A stretch of 18,395 bases of DNA from JANSYP01 sp038751255 (GCA_038751255.1 JBCDGN010000075.1:1-18395), one strand, 5' to 3'; shown: positions 8,180 through 15,664, counted from the first letter of the stretch. Made by a program: numbers and translations. The notes: generated by a model from the sequence alone, not told the origin.

Positions 8180-8203
8180 GCCTCCGGCCTGAATGCCGGA
8201 GGC
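8180..8203 (+). terminator. strong hairpin between mddA and GNAT genes
   Basis: GCCTCCGGC (8180-8188) and GCCGGAGGC (8195-8203) form a perfect 9-bp GC-rich stem around a CTGAAT loop. The base run after it on the plus strand is AGGTTTT (four T). On the minus strand, where both flanking genes are read, no T run follows. It may still end or protect the mddA transcript as a 3' hairpin; strict intrinsic-terminator geometry fits only the plus strand. Confidence 0.5.
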
Positions 8204-8229
8204 AGGTTTTACGGAGTGTTGGGAGTGGC

Positions 8230-8985
8230 TTATTCCGCGGGGATCGGCACACGGGTCGCACCGCGCAGATTTGGAATGAGCATCGGCACACGTTGTTTGT
8301 AGGCCGCATAATCCGAGCCAAACTCGCGCAGCAGCGCACGTTCTTCGAAATAGAGCCCGACGAAGATATAGGCCGTCATGGCACAGGCGAAGATCATATG
8401 TCCCACCGTCATGACCGGGGTCGCGAAGACCAAGATCATGACACCCAACTGCATGGGATGCCGGACCATCTGGTAAAGCATAGGCGTGCGGAAAGTGGCT
8501 ACGGGCATCTCTTTGCCGCGCATCTGCATCCAAATCTGCCGCAGACCGAAAAGCTCGAAGTGATCGATCAGAAAGGTGGAGAGCAGTACGATCCCCGCGC
8601 CAAATCCAAAGGCGGCGTACCCGATCCAGACCCATGGCCCCTCAAGCTGCCAGATCGGCATATCGAGCGGTTGCCACTGCCACATCGCCAGGGCCAAGAA
8701 GAGGCTCGATTGCAGAACAAAGGTCGAGCGTTCCGCCGCCGGAGAAATCAAACGGGTCAAACCGCGTTTGAACCAGTCCCGTGCCATCAGGCTGTGTGTG
8801 AACCCAAAAAGGAAAATCAGCGCGAAGTTGATCGAAAGTGCCAGGCCCATCGGGGCGCCGCTTGTGCCGTCATTGATCGCTTTCGGCACGCCGATGTTAA
8901 GAAGAAAGCCGGCCATATAGGCGAAAACGGCCAGAAAAAGAACGTAGGCGAATGCTCCATAGAGCAGGATAGCTGTGCGTTTCAT
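8230..8985 (-). CDS. mddA: methanethiol S-methyltransferase (MddA-like)
   Basis: A 251-residue integral membrane protein of the MddA/NnrU/isoprenylcysteine methyltransferase group. MddA methylates methanethiol with S-adenosylmethionine to give dimethylsulfide. Family-like stretches: LLYGAFAYVLFLAVFAYMAG (7-26), IGVPKAINDG (31-40), HSLMARDWFKR (64-74), ERSTFVLQSSL (85-95), STFLIDHFELFGLRQIW (136-152), and the cofactor-side motifs MVRHPMQLG (173-181) and FEERALLREFGSDYAAYKQRVPMLIP (213-238). About five to six membrane segments are seen. I prefer the ATG at 8985 (MKRTAILLYG) because family members start like this; an ATG at 9000 would add five residues. Substrate assignment rests on similarity from memory; a related thiol or lipid methyltransferase is possible. 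The gene stands alone, with unusual repeats upstream (9021-9083). Confidence 0.78.
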   Translation of the reverse strand: MKRTAILLYGAFAYVLFLAVFAYMAGFLLNIGVPKAINDGTSGAPMGLALSINFALIFLFGFTHSLMARDWFKRGLTRLISPAAERSTFVLQSSLFLALAMWQWQPLDMPIWQLEGPWVWIGYAAFGFGAGIVLLSTFLIDHFELFGLRQIWMQMRGKEMPVATFRTPMLYQMVRHPMQLGVMILVFATPVMTVGHMIFACAMTAYIFVGLYFEERALLREFGSDYAAYKQRVPMLIPNLRGATRVPIPAE

Positions 8986-9020
8986 TGTACTCGCTCGCAT
9001 CTGTTGGGGTTGCTGAGATG

Positions 9021-9040
9021 CGCGTGGAGTACGCCACGCG
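9021..9040. promoter_or_regulatory. 20-bp near-perfect palindrome upstream of mddA
   Basis: CGCGTGGAGTACGCCACGCG equals its reverse complement at 18 of 20 positions, with 7-bp perfect outer arms and a central GTAC. It lies 36-55 bases before the chosen mddA start. A run of six A follows it on the plus strand, so in mddA orientation T6 precedes it and it is not a terminator. It suits a dimeric repressor's operator or a 5'-leader hairpin close to the ribosome-binding region. Confidence 0.45.
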
Positions 9041-9063
9041 AAAAAAGCGGGCTTGAGGGCTAT

Positions 9064-9083
9064 CTGAGGATTTCCTGAGGATT
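9064..9083. repeat. two 9-bp direct repeats, 11-bp period
   Basis: CTGAGGATT occurs at 9064-9072 and again at 9075-9083, one helical turn apart; a degenerate third copy (ATCTGAGCAA) starts at 9091. On the minus strand this reads AATCCTCAG twice, about 80-100 bases before the mddA start. The phasing is what paired regulator-binding sites look like; the regulator is unknown. Confidence 0.4.
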
Positions 9084-9100
9084 AGGTGAAATCTGAGCAA

Positions 9101-9130
9101 TCGCGATCAATCGCGAGCTCTAAGCTCGTG
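9101..9130. repeat. TCGCGA pair and adjoining hairpin
   Basis: TCGCGA appears at 9101-9106 and 9111-9116, separated by TCAA. The second copy runs into a stem CGAGCT (9114-9119) / AGCTCG (9123-9128) with a CTA loop, extendable by a G-T pair and a C-G pair. No T run follows. Function is not evident; it may belong to the regulatory region of mddA. Confidence 0.3.
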
Positions 9131-9622
9131 TAAAACGCGGAACTGACTTTCAGAATTTAGCGAGCCTGTGCCTCAAGACGGCCTCACGCCTTGGGATTTC
9201 TGCTGTTGTAAGTCATAGTGGCCTAACTCAAGCGTCAAGCATGTCCATCCCAGAGCCAACTTCGGGCTTTGTTGTCGCGAGCTATCGCCCCGAGCCCGTG
9301 GTTTTGGCCGCTACGAAAAGGTCAAACAGGGGAGATTCGCAAAAGCAGTCTTTCAGTTGATATCGTGCCAACCTAGGGTAGGCGGCAGCGGCTTCGTCCT
9401 TGGGCTCTTGGCGTAAATTCGCCGCGTGATTCCCCAATGGCGGATTCCTAAAGTGCGTTGCGGTTCGATCACCCTTGCAGACTGCGAACTGAAGCATCAA
9501 GGCTTCAATCAAGAAGACGCTTCTCCCGGATGAGGTTCCAGTGTGTGCGTGGTGATGGGTCAGTTGTTGACGGTAAGTTCAAAGTCTTCCGATGTTCAAC
9601 ATGACCCTCGATTTGACAGACG

Positions 9623-10054
9623 CTAGTCTTCTCGAACGGTATTCTTCACAGTTTCTGATCCTGCGAAGACCAGTAAGATACGCAGCGGTCCGTCTCCGCT
9701 ATTGGACCCGTTATGGGACAACCCCATTGCGTCGACGAGACTATCTCCCAAGCGGTAGGTCTTTTGGCCATCTGGTCCATAGTCGACAGTGAGTTCACCT
9801 TCGAGGATGTAGCCGAAAAGCGGTGTGTTGTGCTGATGCCAGCCTGTTCTTTGCCCGGGCTCCATCTTCACAATGGCAGCTGTGATCTTAGCTTGGCCTT
9901 CAGGATAAGTGATGGGTTGCCCGATGATCGTCTGTGTTGTCGATAGCAAGACATCCACCGACAAATGGTCGCCTTCATCGGCGGAGACCGACAAAGAGGA
10001 CCACAGAGTTGCCAGCGTGCAGATCACCAGAAAGTTTTTTAGTTTCATCAGCAT
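9623..10054 (-). CDS. exported cupin-domain protein (distal paralog)
   Basis: A 143-residue small cupin with a signal peptide: basic MLMKLK, a hydrophobic core (8-24), and a likely cleavage after SVSA (residue 25). The cupin core shows GQPITYPEG (45-53), GWHQHNTP (71-78), ILEGELTVDYG (83-93) and SHNG (113-116). His73, His75 and His114 are likely metal ligands, while the usual glutamate four to five residues after the HxH is absent. It closely resembles the next gene upstream, so the two look like a tandem duplication. Ligand or activity is unknown. The frame is open to 10264, but that part overlaps the paralog; the signal peptide fixes the start at ATG 10054 (or 10048). It is the last gene of the pheS run, 52 bases after the paralog's stop. 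Confidence 0.87.
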   Translation of the reverse strand: MLMKLKNFLVICTLATLWSSLSVSADEGDHLSVDVLLSTTQTIIGQPITYPEGQAKITAAIVKMEPGQRTGWHQHNTPLFGYILEGELTVDYGPDGQKTYRLGDSLVDAMGLSHNGSNSGDGPLRILLVFAGSETVKNTVRED

Positions 10055-10106
10055 GCGAGAGCTTTGGTGGCGCAGCAGACGTCGCTGGGTATTGCGTAAA
10101 AAGTCG

Positions 10107-10517
10107 TCAATCAAGGTGCACCGTTCCCTCAAGACCCTCGGCACCGATGAACACCGCGATGGTTCTGAGTGTGACATCGCCCAGGTTCTTGCCGTTATGA
10201 GGATAGTTGACCACTTCGACCAAGCTTTCACCAGGACCAAAGGTGCGCACCACCCCGTCACCATAATCCACGGTCATTTCGCCTTCGAGGATCTGGATGT
10301 AGATCGGGTATTCATGGATATGCCAGCCCGTCTCTTGCCCGGGCTCCAACGAGCCATAGGCCGCCTGGATCCGAGCGGTGCCTTCGGGATAAATGATCGG
10401 CTGACCTATCGCGGTTTCCGTCGTGTCGAGGAAATAGTCGTGGCTCGATCCCGCCGGCACATCGGCGACGGCTGGCAGGGCGGCGATCGTCCCTAAAATC
10501 GCGATCGCTTGCCTCAT
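10107..10517 (-). CDS. exported cupin-domain protein (pheS-coupled paralog)
   Basis: A 136-residue cupin with a signal peptide (MRQAIAILGTIAALPAVA, likely cleaved after residue 18). Core: GQPIIYPEG (38-46), GWHIHEYP (64-71), ILEGEMTVDYG (76-86), PHNG (106-109). His66, His68 and His107 are the probable metal ligands; the motif-1 glutamate is missing, as in its paralog. It is probably a periplasmic small barrel; substrate is unknown. Its ATG overlaps the pheS stop as ATGA (10514-10517), and a strong SD lies in the last codons of pheS, so it is translated with a housekeeping tRNA synthetase. Nothing in its sequence links it to translation, so the coupling is odd. Confidence 0.88.
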   Translation of the reverse strand: MRQAIAILGTIAALPAVADVPAGSSHDYFLDTTETAIGQPIIYPEGTARIQAAYGSLEPGQETGWHIHEYPIYIQILEGEMTVDYGDGVVRTFGPGESLVEVVNYPHNGKNLGDVTLRTIAVFIGAEGLEGTVHLD

Positions 10518-11593
10518 CGGCTCAAACCTCCTTGCAAGGTCGGCACATCCAACGCCGCGAAGCCGTAATGCTTGAGCCAGCGGAGATCGGCGTCAAAAAA
10601 GGCTCGTAAATCCGGGATGCCGTATTTCAGCATGGCGATCCGGTCGATCCCGAGGCCGAAGGCAAAGCCCTGCCATTCGGTCGGGTCAATTCCGCCCGCG
10701 GTGAGCACTTTGGGATGGACCATGCCTGAGCCCAGGATCTCCATCCAACTGTCGCCCTCTCCCACTTTGAGCTGACCGCCCTCCCAAGAGCAGCGCAGAT
10801 CAACCTCTGCCGACGGCTCGGTAAAGGGGAAGTGAGAGGCGCGGAACCGAAGTTCCACCTGTTCGACCTCGAAATAGGAGCGGCAGAACTCTTCCAAAAC
10901 CCATTTGAGATTGGCCATGGAGATATCTCGGTCGATGGCAAGCCCTTCGACCTGATGGAACATCGGTGTATGGGTCTGGTCATAATCCGCGCGATAAACA
11001 CGGCCTGGGGCAATCACGCGGATCGGCGCGCCCTGGTCCTGCATGGCGCGGATCTGCACCGGCGAGGTGTGGGTGCGCAGCACATGCGGCGGACGGTTGT
11101 CGCCGGGCTCGCGATGCATGAAGAACGTATCATGTTCCTGCCGTGCAGGATGGTGCGGCGGAATGTTCAGCGCATCGAAATTGTACCAATCGCTCTCGAT
11201 CTGGGGCCCTTCAGCGACGGCAAAGCCCATATCGGCAAAGATCGCTGTCACCTCATCGGTAACCTGGCTAACGGGGTGGATGCTGCCACCGCGTCGTGCG
11301 GCCGGACGCCCTGGAAGCGTGACATCGAGCCATTCGGCGCGCAACCGTTCTTCCAACGCCGCGTCGGCTAGGGCGGCTTTCTTTGCGGAAAGGGCCGAAT
11401 TTATTTCGTCTTTCAACGCGTTGAGCTTGGGGCCGGCTGCCTGACGTTCTTCAGGCGTCATTTTGCCCAATTCGCGCATTTTCAGGCTAACCTCGCCCTT
11501 TTTGCCAACGGCCTGGACGCGCAGGCTTTCAAGGGCGGTCTCGTCCCCAGCCTCGGCGATGGCAGAAAGATATTTGTCGCGCAGATCGTCCAT
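10514..11593 (-). CDS. pheS: phenylalanine--tRNA ligase alpha subunit
   Basis: A 359-residue class II aminoacyl-tRNA synthetase catalytic subunit; with PheT it charges tRNA-Phe. The N-terminal 90 residues form the expected coiled-coil arm (many Lys, Glu and Ala). The core shows HPVSQVTDEVTAIFADMGF (106-124), HDTFF (154-158), LRTHTSPVQIRAM (172-184), motif 2 with PGRVYRAD and THTPMFHQVEGL (196-218), and motif 3 GFAFGLGIDRIAML. Length is normal. The start is the ATG at 11593, with GGAGA six bases before it. The neighbour upstream is a MOSC protein (27-base gap), and downstream are two exported cupins. pheT, which often follows pheS directly, is not in this window. Confidence 0.98.
   Translation of the reverse strand: MDDLRDKYLSAIAEAGDETALESLRVQAVGKKGEVSLKMRELGKMTPEERQAAGPKLNALKDEINSALSAKKAALADAALEERLRAEWLDVTLPGRPAARRGGSIHPVSQVTDEVTAIFADMGFAVAEGPQIESDWYNFDALNIPPHHPARQEHDTFFMHREPGDNRPPHVLRTHTSPVQIRAMQDQGAPIRVIAPGRVYRADYDQTHTPMFHQVEGLAIDRDISMANLKWVLEEFCRSYFEVEQVELRFRASHFPFTEPSAEVDLRCSWEGGQLKVGEGDSWMEILGSGMVHPKVLTAGGIDPTEWQGFAFGLGIDRIAMLKYGIPDLRAFFDADLRWLKHYGFAALDVPTLQGGLSR
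10527..10533 (-). promoter_or_regulatory. consensus Shine-Dalgarno inside pheS 3' end
   Basis: On the minus strand the bases read AAGGAGG, a full match to the anti-SD, nine bases before the cupin ATG at 10517. They are also part of the last codons of pheS (Leu-Gln-Gly-Gly). This decides the cupin start and suggests efficient translation of the exported cupin. Confidence 0.8.
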
Positions 11594-11620
11594 GGTGAGT
11601 CTCCGGATCGTCGCTGCCTG

Positions 11621-12103
11621 TTAGCCGCCCCCTGGCAGGGTTTCAAGCGTGTCACCAACAGCAACAACACCAGGCTCTATGACCCGCGCCGTCATCCCAC
11701 CATGCCCGCGCATCGCATTGTAGCCACCCGGACCAAGCGCCTCTTCCATCCGCGAACAGGGGGCGCAAGGCCCTGTGATTTCGATCACTGCTGTTCCCAG
11801 GCGCGCGTGTCTGTGGCGCATAGCCGTAAGGTTGATGCCCGAGATCACCAGATTGCGCCTCAAAACCTCAGGCGCGAGATGCGCATGGCCAGACAAAGCC
11901 GCAATCACCGGCAAGTGTTCTGCCTGAATGAGGCTGAGCGCGCGTTTGCCTGCCCTGGCTCGATCGCCCTGCAGCCCTTTCTCGGTAAGTTCTGCCCGCT
12001 CGACTATGTGCATCTTTGCGCGCCGCTCGGTTCGCAGCCCGATCCATGTGATTTGACCGGGCCGGGGAAACCGTGCGGTGAGCGTTGCGAGTGTTTCGTT
12101 CAT
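11621..12103 (-). CDS. MOSC-domain protein
   Basis: A 160-residue stand-alone MOSC (molybdenum cofactor sulfurase C-terminal) domain. Such proteins bind molybdenum cofactor or metal-sulfur groups, or confer 6-N-hydroxylaminopurine resistance (YiiM-like). Features: LQGDRARAGKRALSLIQAEHL (44-64), RRNLVISGINL (82-92), the cysteine-bearing ITGPCAPCSRMEEALGPGGYNAM (109-131; C113 and C116), and a terminal VIEPGVVAVGDTL. No signal peptide, so cytoplasmic. The start is the ATG at 12103, overlapping the histidine phosphatase stop as ATGA. It is 27 bases upstream of pheS. Its substrate cannot be told. Confidence 0.92.
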   Translation of the reverse strand: MNETLATLTARFPRPGQITWIGLRTERRAKMHIVERAELTEKGLQGDRARAGKRALSLIQAEHLPVIAALSGHAHLAPEVLRRNLVISGINLTAMRHRHARLGTAVIEITGPCAPCSRMEEALGPGGYNAMRGHGGMTARVIEPGVVAVGDTLETLPGGG

Positions 12104-12651
12104 TGCGCCAACAGAACTCGACCGCGGACTTCAATATTCCCATCTGGGTGGTGCTCTAGCGCAATGATTTCGCCAGAACGCGGGACAATGCCGGTCAAAG
12201 CGGTAATGTTGACCTGATGGGTAACAAGGATCGGGTGATCGAGCCGCGGCAACGCGGCAAGCGCGCGGCGAAGCTCTTCGGTTTGTTGAGGTCCCTTGCG
12301 GCGATCCCGAAAAAAAGAATTTAAGAAGAGTTTGTCCTCTGGCGTCCCTAGATCCAAAAGTTCTGCGGTCTCGCGGCATCGGCACCATTGGCTGGTCCAA
12401 ACCCGATCAATTGGGATATCCGCAGAACGGATCGCGAAACCAATCGCCTGCGCCTGCGCCCGTCCTTGCGCGTCCAAATTTCGCTGTGTGCTGCAATCCT
12501 CGAGACGAAAGTTCCTCGGATCACCCGTGCCCGGCGCCAAGGCATGGCGCATCAACAAAATCACGCCGGGCTCTTTCAAAACGGCCATTGAATCGGCGCG
12601 CAGCGGAAGTGCCATCACAAAAGTCAAAAAAACAAAGAGGGCAAACCGCAT
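12100..12651 (-). CDS. exported histidine phosphatase family protein
   Basis: A 183-residue phosphoglycerate-mutase-like histidine phosphatase with a signal peptide (MRFALFVFLTFVMALPLRADS, likely cut near residue 19). Motif 1 is LLMRHALAPG, with the phosphorylated His36 after R35 (RHA rather than RHG). RNLDAQGRAQAQAIG (57-71), the arginine in RCRETAEL (91-98) and the second histidine in VTHQVNITALTG (H145) complete the site. Substrate is unknown; a periplasmic phosphate-ester hydrolase is likely. The ATG at 12651 has GGGAGA six bases upstream; the frame runs back to a TTG at 12678, which would spoil the signal peptide. It is 45 bases downstream of the DUF1330 gene. Confidence 0.9.
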   Translation of the reverse strand: MRFALFVFLTFVMALPLRADSMAVLKEPGVILLMRHALAPGTGDPRNFRLEDCSTQRNLDAQGRAQAQAIGFAIRSADIPIDRVWTSQWCRCRETAELLDLGTPEDKLFLNSFFRDRRKGPQQTEELRRALAALPRLDHPILVTHQVNITALTGIVPRSGEIIALEHHPDGNIEVRGRVLLAQ

Positions 12652-12696
12652 TCCAAATCTCCCACGATCAAGCCTCAAAACGGGGCTAGATACGCG

Positions 12697-13002
12697 TCAG
12701 TCCTGAGGTAACGCTTCGACAAGGACAAGTTCGCGTTCAGAGGCCCCGCGCGCATATCTCAGAGCCTCTTGGTAGGTCTTAGAGTTGTAGCAGGCTTCCG
12801 CCTGAGCCAGCGATGGAAAAAGCGCGACCACATTGCGTGGACGCTCCGGTCCCTCTTTCTGGACAAAGCTGCCACCCCGGACCAGAAACTCACCCTTGTG
12901 TTCGGTGATGGCCTTGGTCGCAAGGGCGACGTACTTGCTGTACTGCTCGGGATCGGTCACCGAGACATGCGAAATCCAATAGGCTGCCGGGGCCTCAGAC
13001 AT
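12697..13002 (-). CDS. DUF1330 family protein
   Basis: A 101-residue ferredoxin-like-fold protein of the DUF1330 family; function is not established. Typical pieces: AYWISHVSVTDPEQYSKYV (7-25), GEFLVRGGSFVQKEG (37-51), RNVVALFPSLAQAEACYNS (56-74) and YQEALRYARGASERELVLVEAL. The start is the ATG at 13002. Its SD, GAAGGAG, is made of the last codons of alaS, whose stop lies four bases before this ATG, so translation is probably coupled to alaS. It is cytoplasmic, with no signal peptide. Confidence 0.92.
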   Translation of the reverse strand: MSEAPAAYWISHVSVTDPEQYSKYVALATKAITEHKGEFLVRGGSFVQKEGPERPRNVVALFPSLAQAEACYNSKTYQEALRYARGASERELVLVEALPQD

Positions 13003-13006
13003 CGAC

Positions 13007-15664
13007 TTACTCCTTCAATAGCAACTCAACCGCAGCGATGGCTTCATCGGCTTTTTCTGCCGAGGCTCCGCCAGCTTGCGCCATATCGGGCCGACCACCG
13101 CCCCCCTTGCCACCGAGTTTCTCGGCAGCCGCACGGACCATATCCACTGCCGAGAGCCGGTCGGTCAAATCGGGTGTTACACCGGCCGCAATCGCGGCCT
13201 TCCCACCTGCGTCTGCCACCAACAACACCGCCCCCGACTGGAGCCGATCTTTATGGGCATCGACCAATGACGGCAGGTCCTTTCCGGTCACCCCATTGAG
13301 GACCTGCGCTACAAAAGGAACCCCGCCCACTGTTTTCGCATCTGCCCCGGACTGAGCACCTCCGCCCATAGCGACATCGCGACGGAGTTGCGCGACCTCT
13401 GCCTGCAAGGCTTTACGCTCATCAAGTAAGGCTTTGATCCGGTCGGGCACATCTGCCGGTTGGGCCTTCAACGTCAGGGCGGCTTCTGCCAGGCGATGAT
13501 CCTGGGTGCTGAGATAGTCAAAAGCCGCGGCACCGGTCAGTGCCTCGATCCGTCGGACGCCAGCCGAAGACGCACTATCGCCGAGCGTTATAAAGACCCC
13601 GATATCGCCGGTCTGGCGCACATGAGTGCCACCGCAAAGCTCCAGCGAATACACATCTTGATCGATTCCTTTGCCGGACCCCGTTTCTTGCCCCATGGAG
13701 ACAACCCGAACCTCATCGCCATATTTCTCGCCAAAGAGCGCCTGGGCGCCAAGCTCGCGCGCCTCATCTGGGGTCATAATGCGGGTCTCGACTGCGGTGT
13801 TTTGCCGGATGTAGGCGTTCACATCGGCTTCGACCTTGCGGAGTTCCGCTAGATCGAGCGCTTTGGTGTGGCTGAAATCAAACCTTAGCCTGTCTTCGGC
13901 GTTCAAAGAACCGCGCTGCGCCACGTGATCGCCAAGCGTCTGGCGCAGAGCCTCGTGCAAAAGATGCGTCGCCGAGTGATTGGCCCGGATCGCACTGCGC
14001 CGAGCGTGATCGACGCCAAGCTCCGCCCCCTGCCCCAAAGACAGCGTGCCTTCGGTCACTTTGGCGAAATGTGCGAAAATCCCAGCCGATTTCTTGGTGT
14101 CGGTGACGCGGGCCGCCCCGGTGTCGGTCTTGATCATTCCGCTGTCGCCAATCTGACCGCCACTTTCCGCATAGAAAGGCGTTTGGTTAACGACGATCTG
14201 TACCTGATCGCCAGCCTTGGCAGTCTCGCCAAGATTGCCATCTGACACCAGCGCAAGGATCTGGCCCTCTGCGATTTCCGTGTCATAGCCCAAAAACTCG
14301 GTCGGCCCGTGAGCCTCGGCGATATCGAAAAAGACGGTCGCATCCGCTGTTTCACCAGACCCCGACCAGGCGGCACGTGCTTTGGCTTTTTGCTCTGCCA
14401 TCGCCGTGTCGAACCCGGCGATATCCACGGTCCGGCCCATTTCCCTGAGCGCGTCTTGGGTCAGATCGAGCGGGAACCCATAGGTGTCATAAAGCTTAAA
14501 TGCCGCCTCGCCCGGCAGGTCGCTGCCATCGGGGAGCTTATCTAACTCCTCATCCAAAAGCCGCAAACCTCGGTCGAGCGTTTGGCGGAACCGGGTTTCT
14601 TCAAGCTTGAGGGTCTCCTCGATCAACGGCTGGGCGCGCCCCAATTCGGGGAAAGCTTGGCCCATCTGACCCACAAGTTGAGGCACCAATCGGTGCATGA
14701 GAGGATCCTCCGCGCCCAGCTGATGGGCGTGACGCATGGCTCGGCGCATGATCCGGCGCAGAACGTAACCGCGGCCCTCATTGGACGGCATCACTCCGTC
14801 TGCGATCAGAAAAGAAGTCGAGCGCAGATGATCGGCGATAACGCGATGATGCATCCGCCCCGGTCCGTCGGGATCAGTGCTGGTCGCATTGGCCGAGGCC
14901 TCAATCAAAGCGCGCATCAGATCGGTATCGAAATTATCGTGTTTGCCTTGTAGGAGCGCGCCGATCCGTTCCAGCCCCATACCGGTATCAATCGATGGCC
15001 TTGGCAGGTCCTCGCGACGTCCATCTTCGAACTGCTCGAACTGCATGAAGACGAGGTTCCAGATCTCGATGAAACGGTCGCCATCTTCATCTGGGCTGCC
15101 CGGAGGCCCCCCGGCAATATGATCGCCGTGATCGTAGAATATCTCCGTGCAGGGCCCACAAGGGCCTGTCGGTCCCATTGACCAGAAATTGTCCGAAGTC
15201 GGAATGCGGATGATCCGCTCATCGGGCAAACCTGCGACCTTCTTCCAGATCGCGGCGGCTTCGTCATCGGTGTGAAAGATCGTAACCAAGAGCCGATCTG
15301 CAGAGATACCGAACTCCTTGGTGATTAGGTTCCAGGCAAACGGGATTGCATCTTCTTTGAAGTAGTCGCCGAAGCTGAAATTCCCCAGCATTTCAAAGAA
15401 GGTATGATGGCGGGCCGTATAGCCGACATTGTCGAGATCATTGTGCTTGCCTCCGGCGCGGACGCATTTTTGACTGGTCGCGGCGCGGGTGTAATCGCGC
15501 TGCTCTACGCCGGTGAAGACATTCTTGAACTGCACCATTCCAGCATTGGTGAACATCAAGGTTGGATCGTTGCGAGGCACCAAAGGTGAGCTATCGACAA
15601 CCGCATGACCGTTCTGGCCAAAATACTGCAGAAACTGGGATCGGATATCGTTGAGGCTGGCCAT
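13007..15664 (-). CDS. alaS: alanine--tRNA ligase
   Basis: An 885-residue class II alanyl-tRNA synthetase of full length. The catalytic domain has NDPTLMFTNAGMVQFKNVF (32-50), RHHTFFEMLGNFSFGDYF (85-102), WSMGPTGPCGPCTEIFYD (161-178) and IDTGMGLERIGAL (225-237). The editing domain has HxxxH at H563 and H567 and CxxxH at C677 and H681, so proofreading of Ser- and Gly-tRNA-Ala should work. The C-terminal oligomerisation domain ends in a GGGGRPDMAQAGG stretch. The start is the ATG at 15664, with AGGGTG as a modest SD. It heads the run alaS, DUF1330, histidine phosphatase, MOSC, pheS and cupins, and lies 222 bases downstream of recA. Confidence 0.99.
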   Translation of the reverse strand: MASLNDIRSQFLQYFGQNGHAVVDSSPLVPRNDPTLMFTNAGMVQFKNVFTGVEQRDYTRAATSQKCVRAGGKHNDLDNVGYTARHHTFFEMLGNFSFGDYFKEDAIPFAWNLITKEFGISADRLLVTIFHTDDEAAAIWKKVAGLPDERIIRIPTSDNFWSMGPTGPCGPCTEIFYDHGDHIAGGPPGSPDEDGDRFIEIWNLVFMQFEQFEDGRREDLPRPSIDTGMGLERIGALLQGKHDNFDTDLMRALIEASANATSTDPDGPGRMHHRVIADHLRSTSFLIADGVMPSNEGRGYVLRRIMRRAMRHAHQLGAEDPLMHRLVPQLVGQMGQAFPELGRAQPLIEETLKLEETRFRQTLDRGLRLLDEELDKLPDGSDLPGEAAFKLYDTYGFPLDLTQDALREMGRTVDIAGFDTAMAEQKAKARAAWSGSGETADATVFFDIAEAHGPTEFLGYDTEIAEGQILALVSDGNLGETAKAGDQVQIVVNQTPFYAESGGQIGDSGMIKTDTGAARVTDTKKSAGIFAHFAKVTEGTLSLGQGAELGVDHARRSAIRANHSATHLLHEALRQTLGDHVAQRGSLNAEDRLRFDFSHTKALDLAELRKVEADVNAYIRQNTAVETRIMTPDEARELGAQALFGEKYGDEVRVVSMGQETGSGKGIDQDVYSLELCGGTHVRQTGDIGVFITLGDSASSAGVRRIEALTGAAAFDYLSTQDHRLAEAALTLKAQPADVPDRIKALLDERKALQAEVAQLRRDVAMGGGAQSGADAKTVGGVPFVAQVLNGVTGKDLPSLVDAHKDRLQSGAVLLVADAGGKAAIAAGVTPDLTDRLSAVDMVRAAAEKLGGKGGGGRPDMAQAGGASAEKADEAIAAVELLLKE

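Larger units (their letters stand above)
9001..9622. other. 622-base intergenic stretch upstream of mddA
   Basis: It separates the mddA gene from the end of the second cupin gene. The mddA-proximal 130 bases are rich in small repeats (annotated separately). Positions 9282-9512 contain a minus-strand 76-codon frame starting at an ATG. Its composition is protein-like, but it has no family I recognise and no SD; it could be a decayed gene or a repeated intergenic element. No tRNA cloverleaf or clear terminator for the cupin gene was found. A short palindrome ATGTT-C-AACAT sits at 9592-9602, just after the cupin stop. Confidence 0.5.

Noticed and set aside
8293..9078. 261-codon plus-strand frame opposite mddA
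   Set aside because: Highly charged, Lys/Asp/His-rich antisense translation of a membrane protein gene; no start signal.
9460..9480. GGTTCGATC resembling a tRNA T-loop
   Set aside because: The flanks do not pair as a T stem, and no anticodon or acceptor arm fits.
10055..10264. 70-codon extension of the distal cupin
   Set aside because: It overlaps the other cupin gene and would bury a clear signal peptide.
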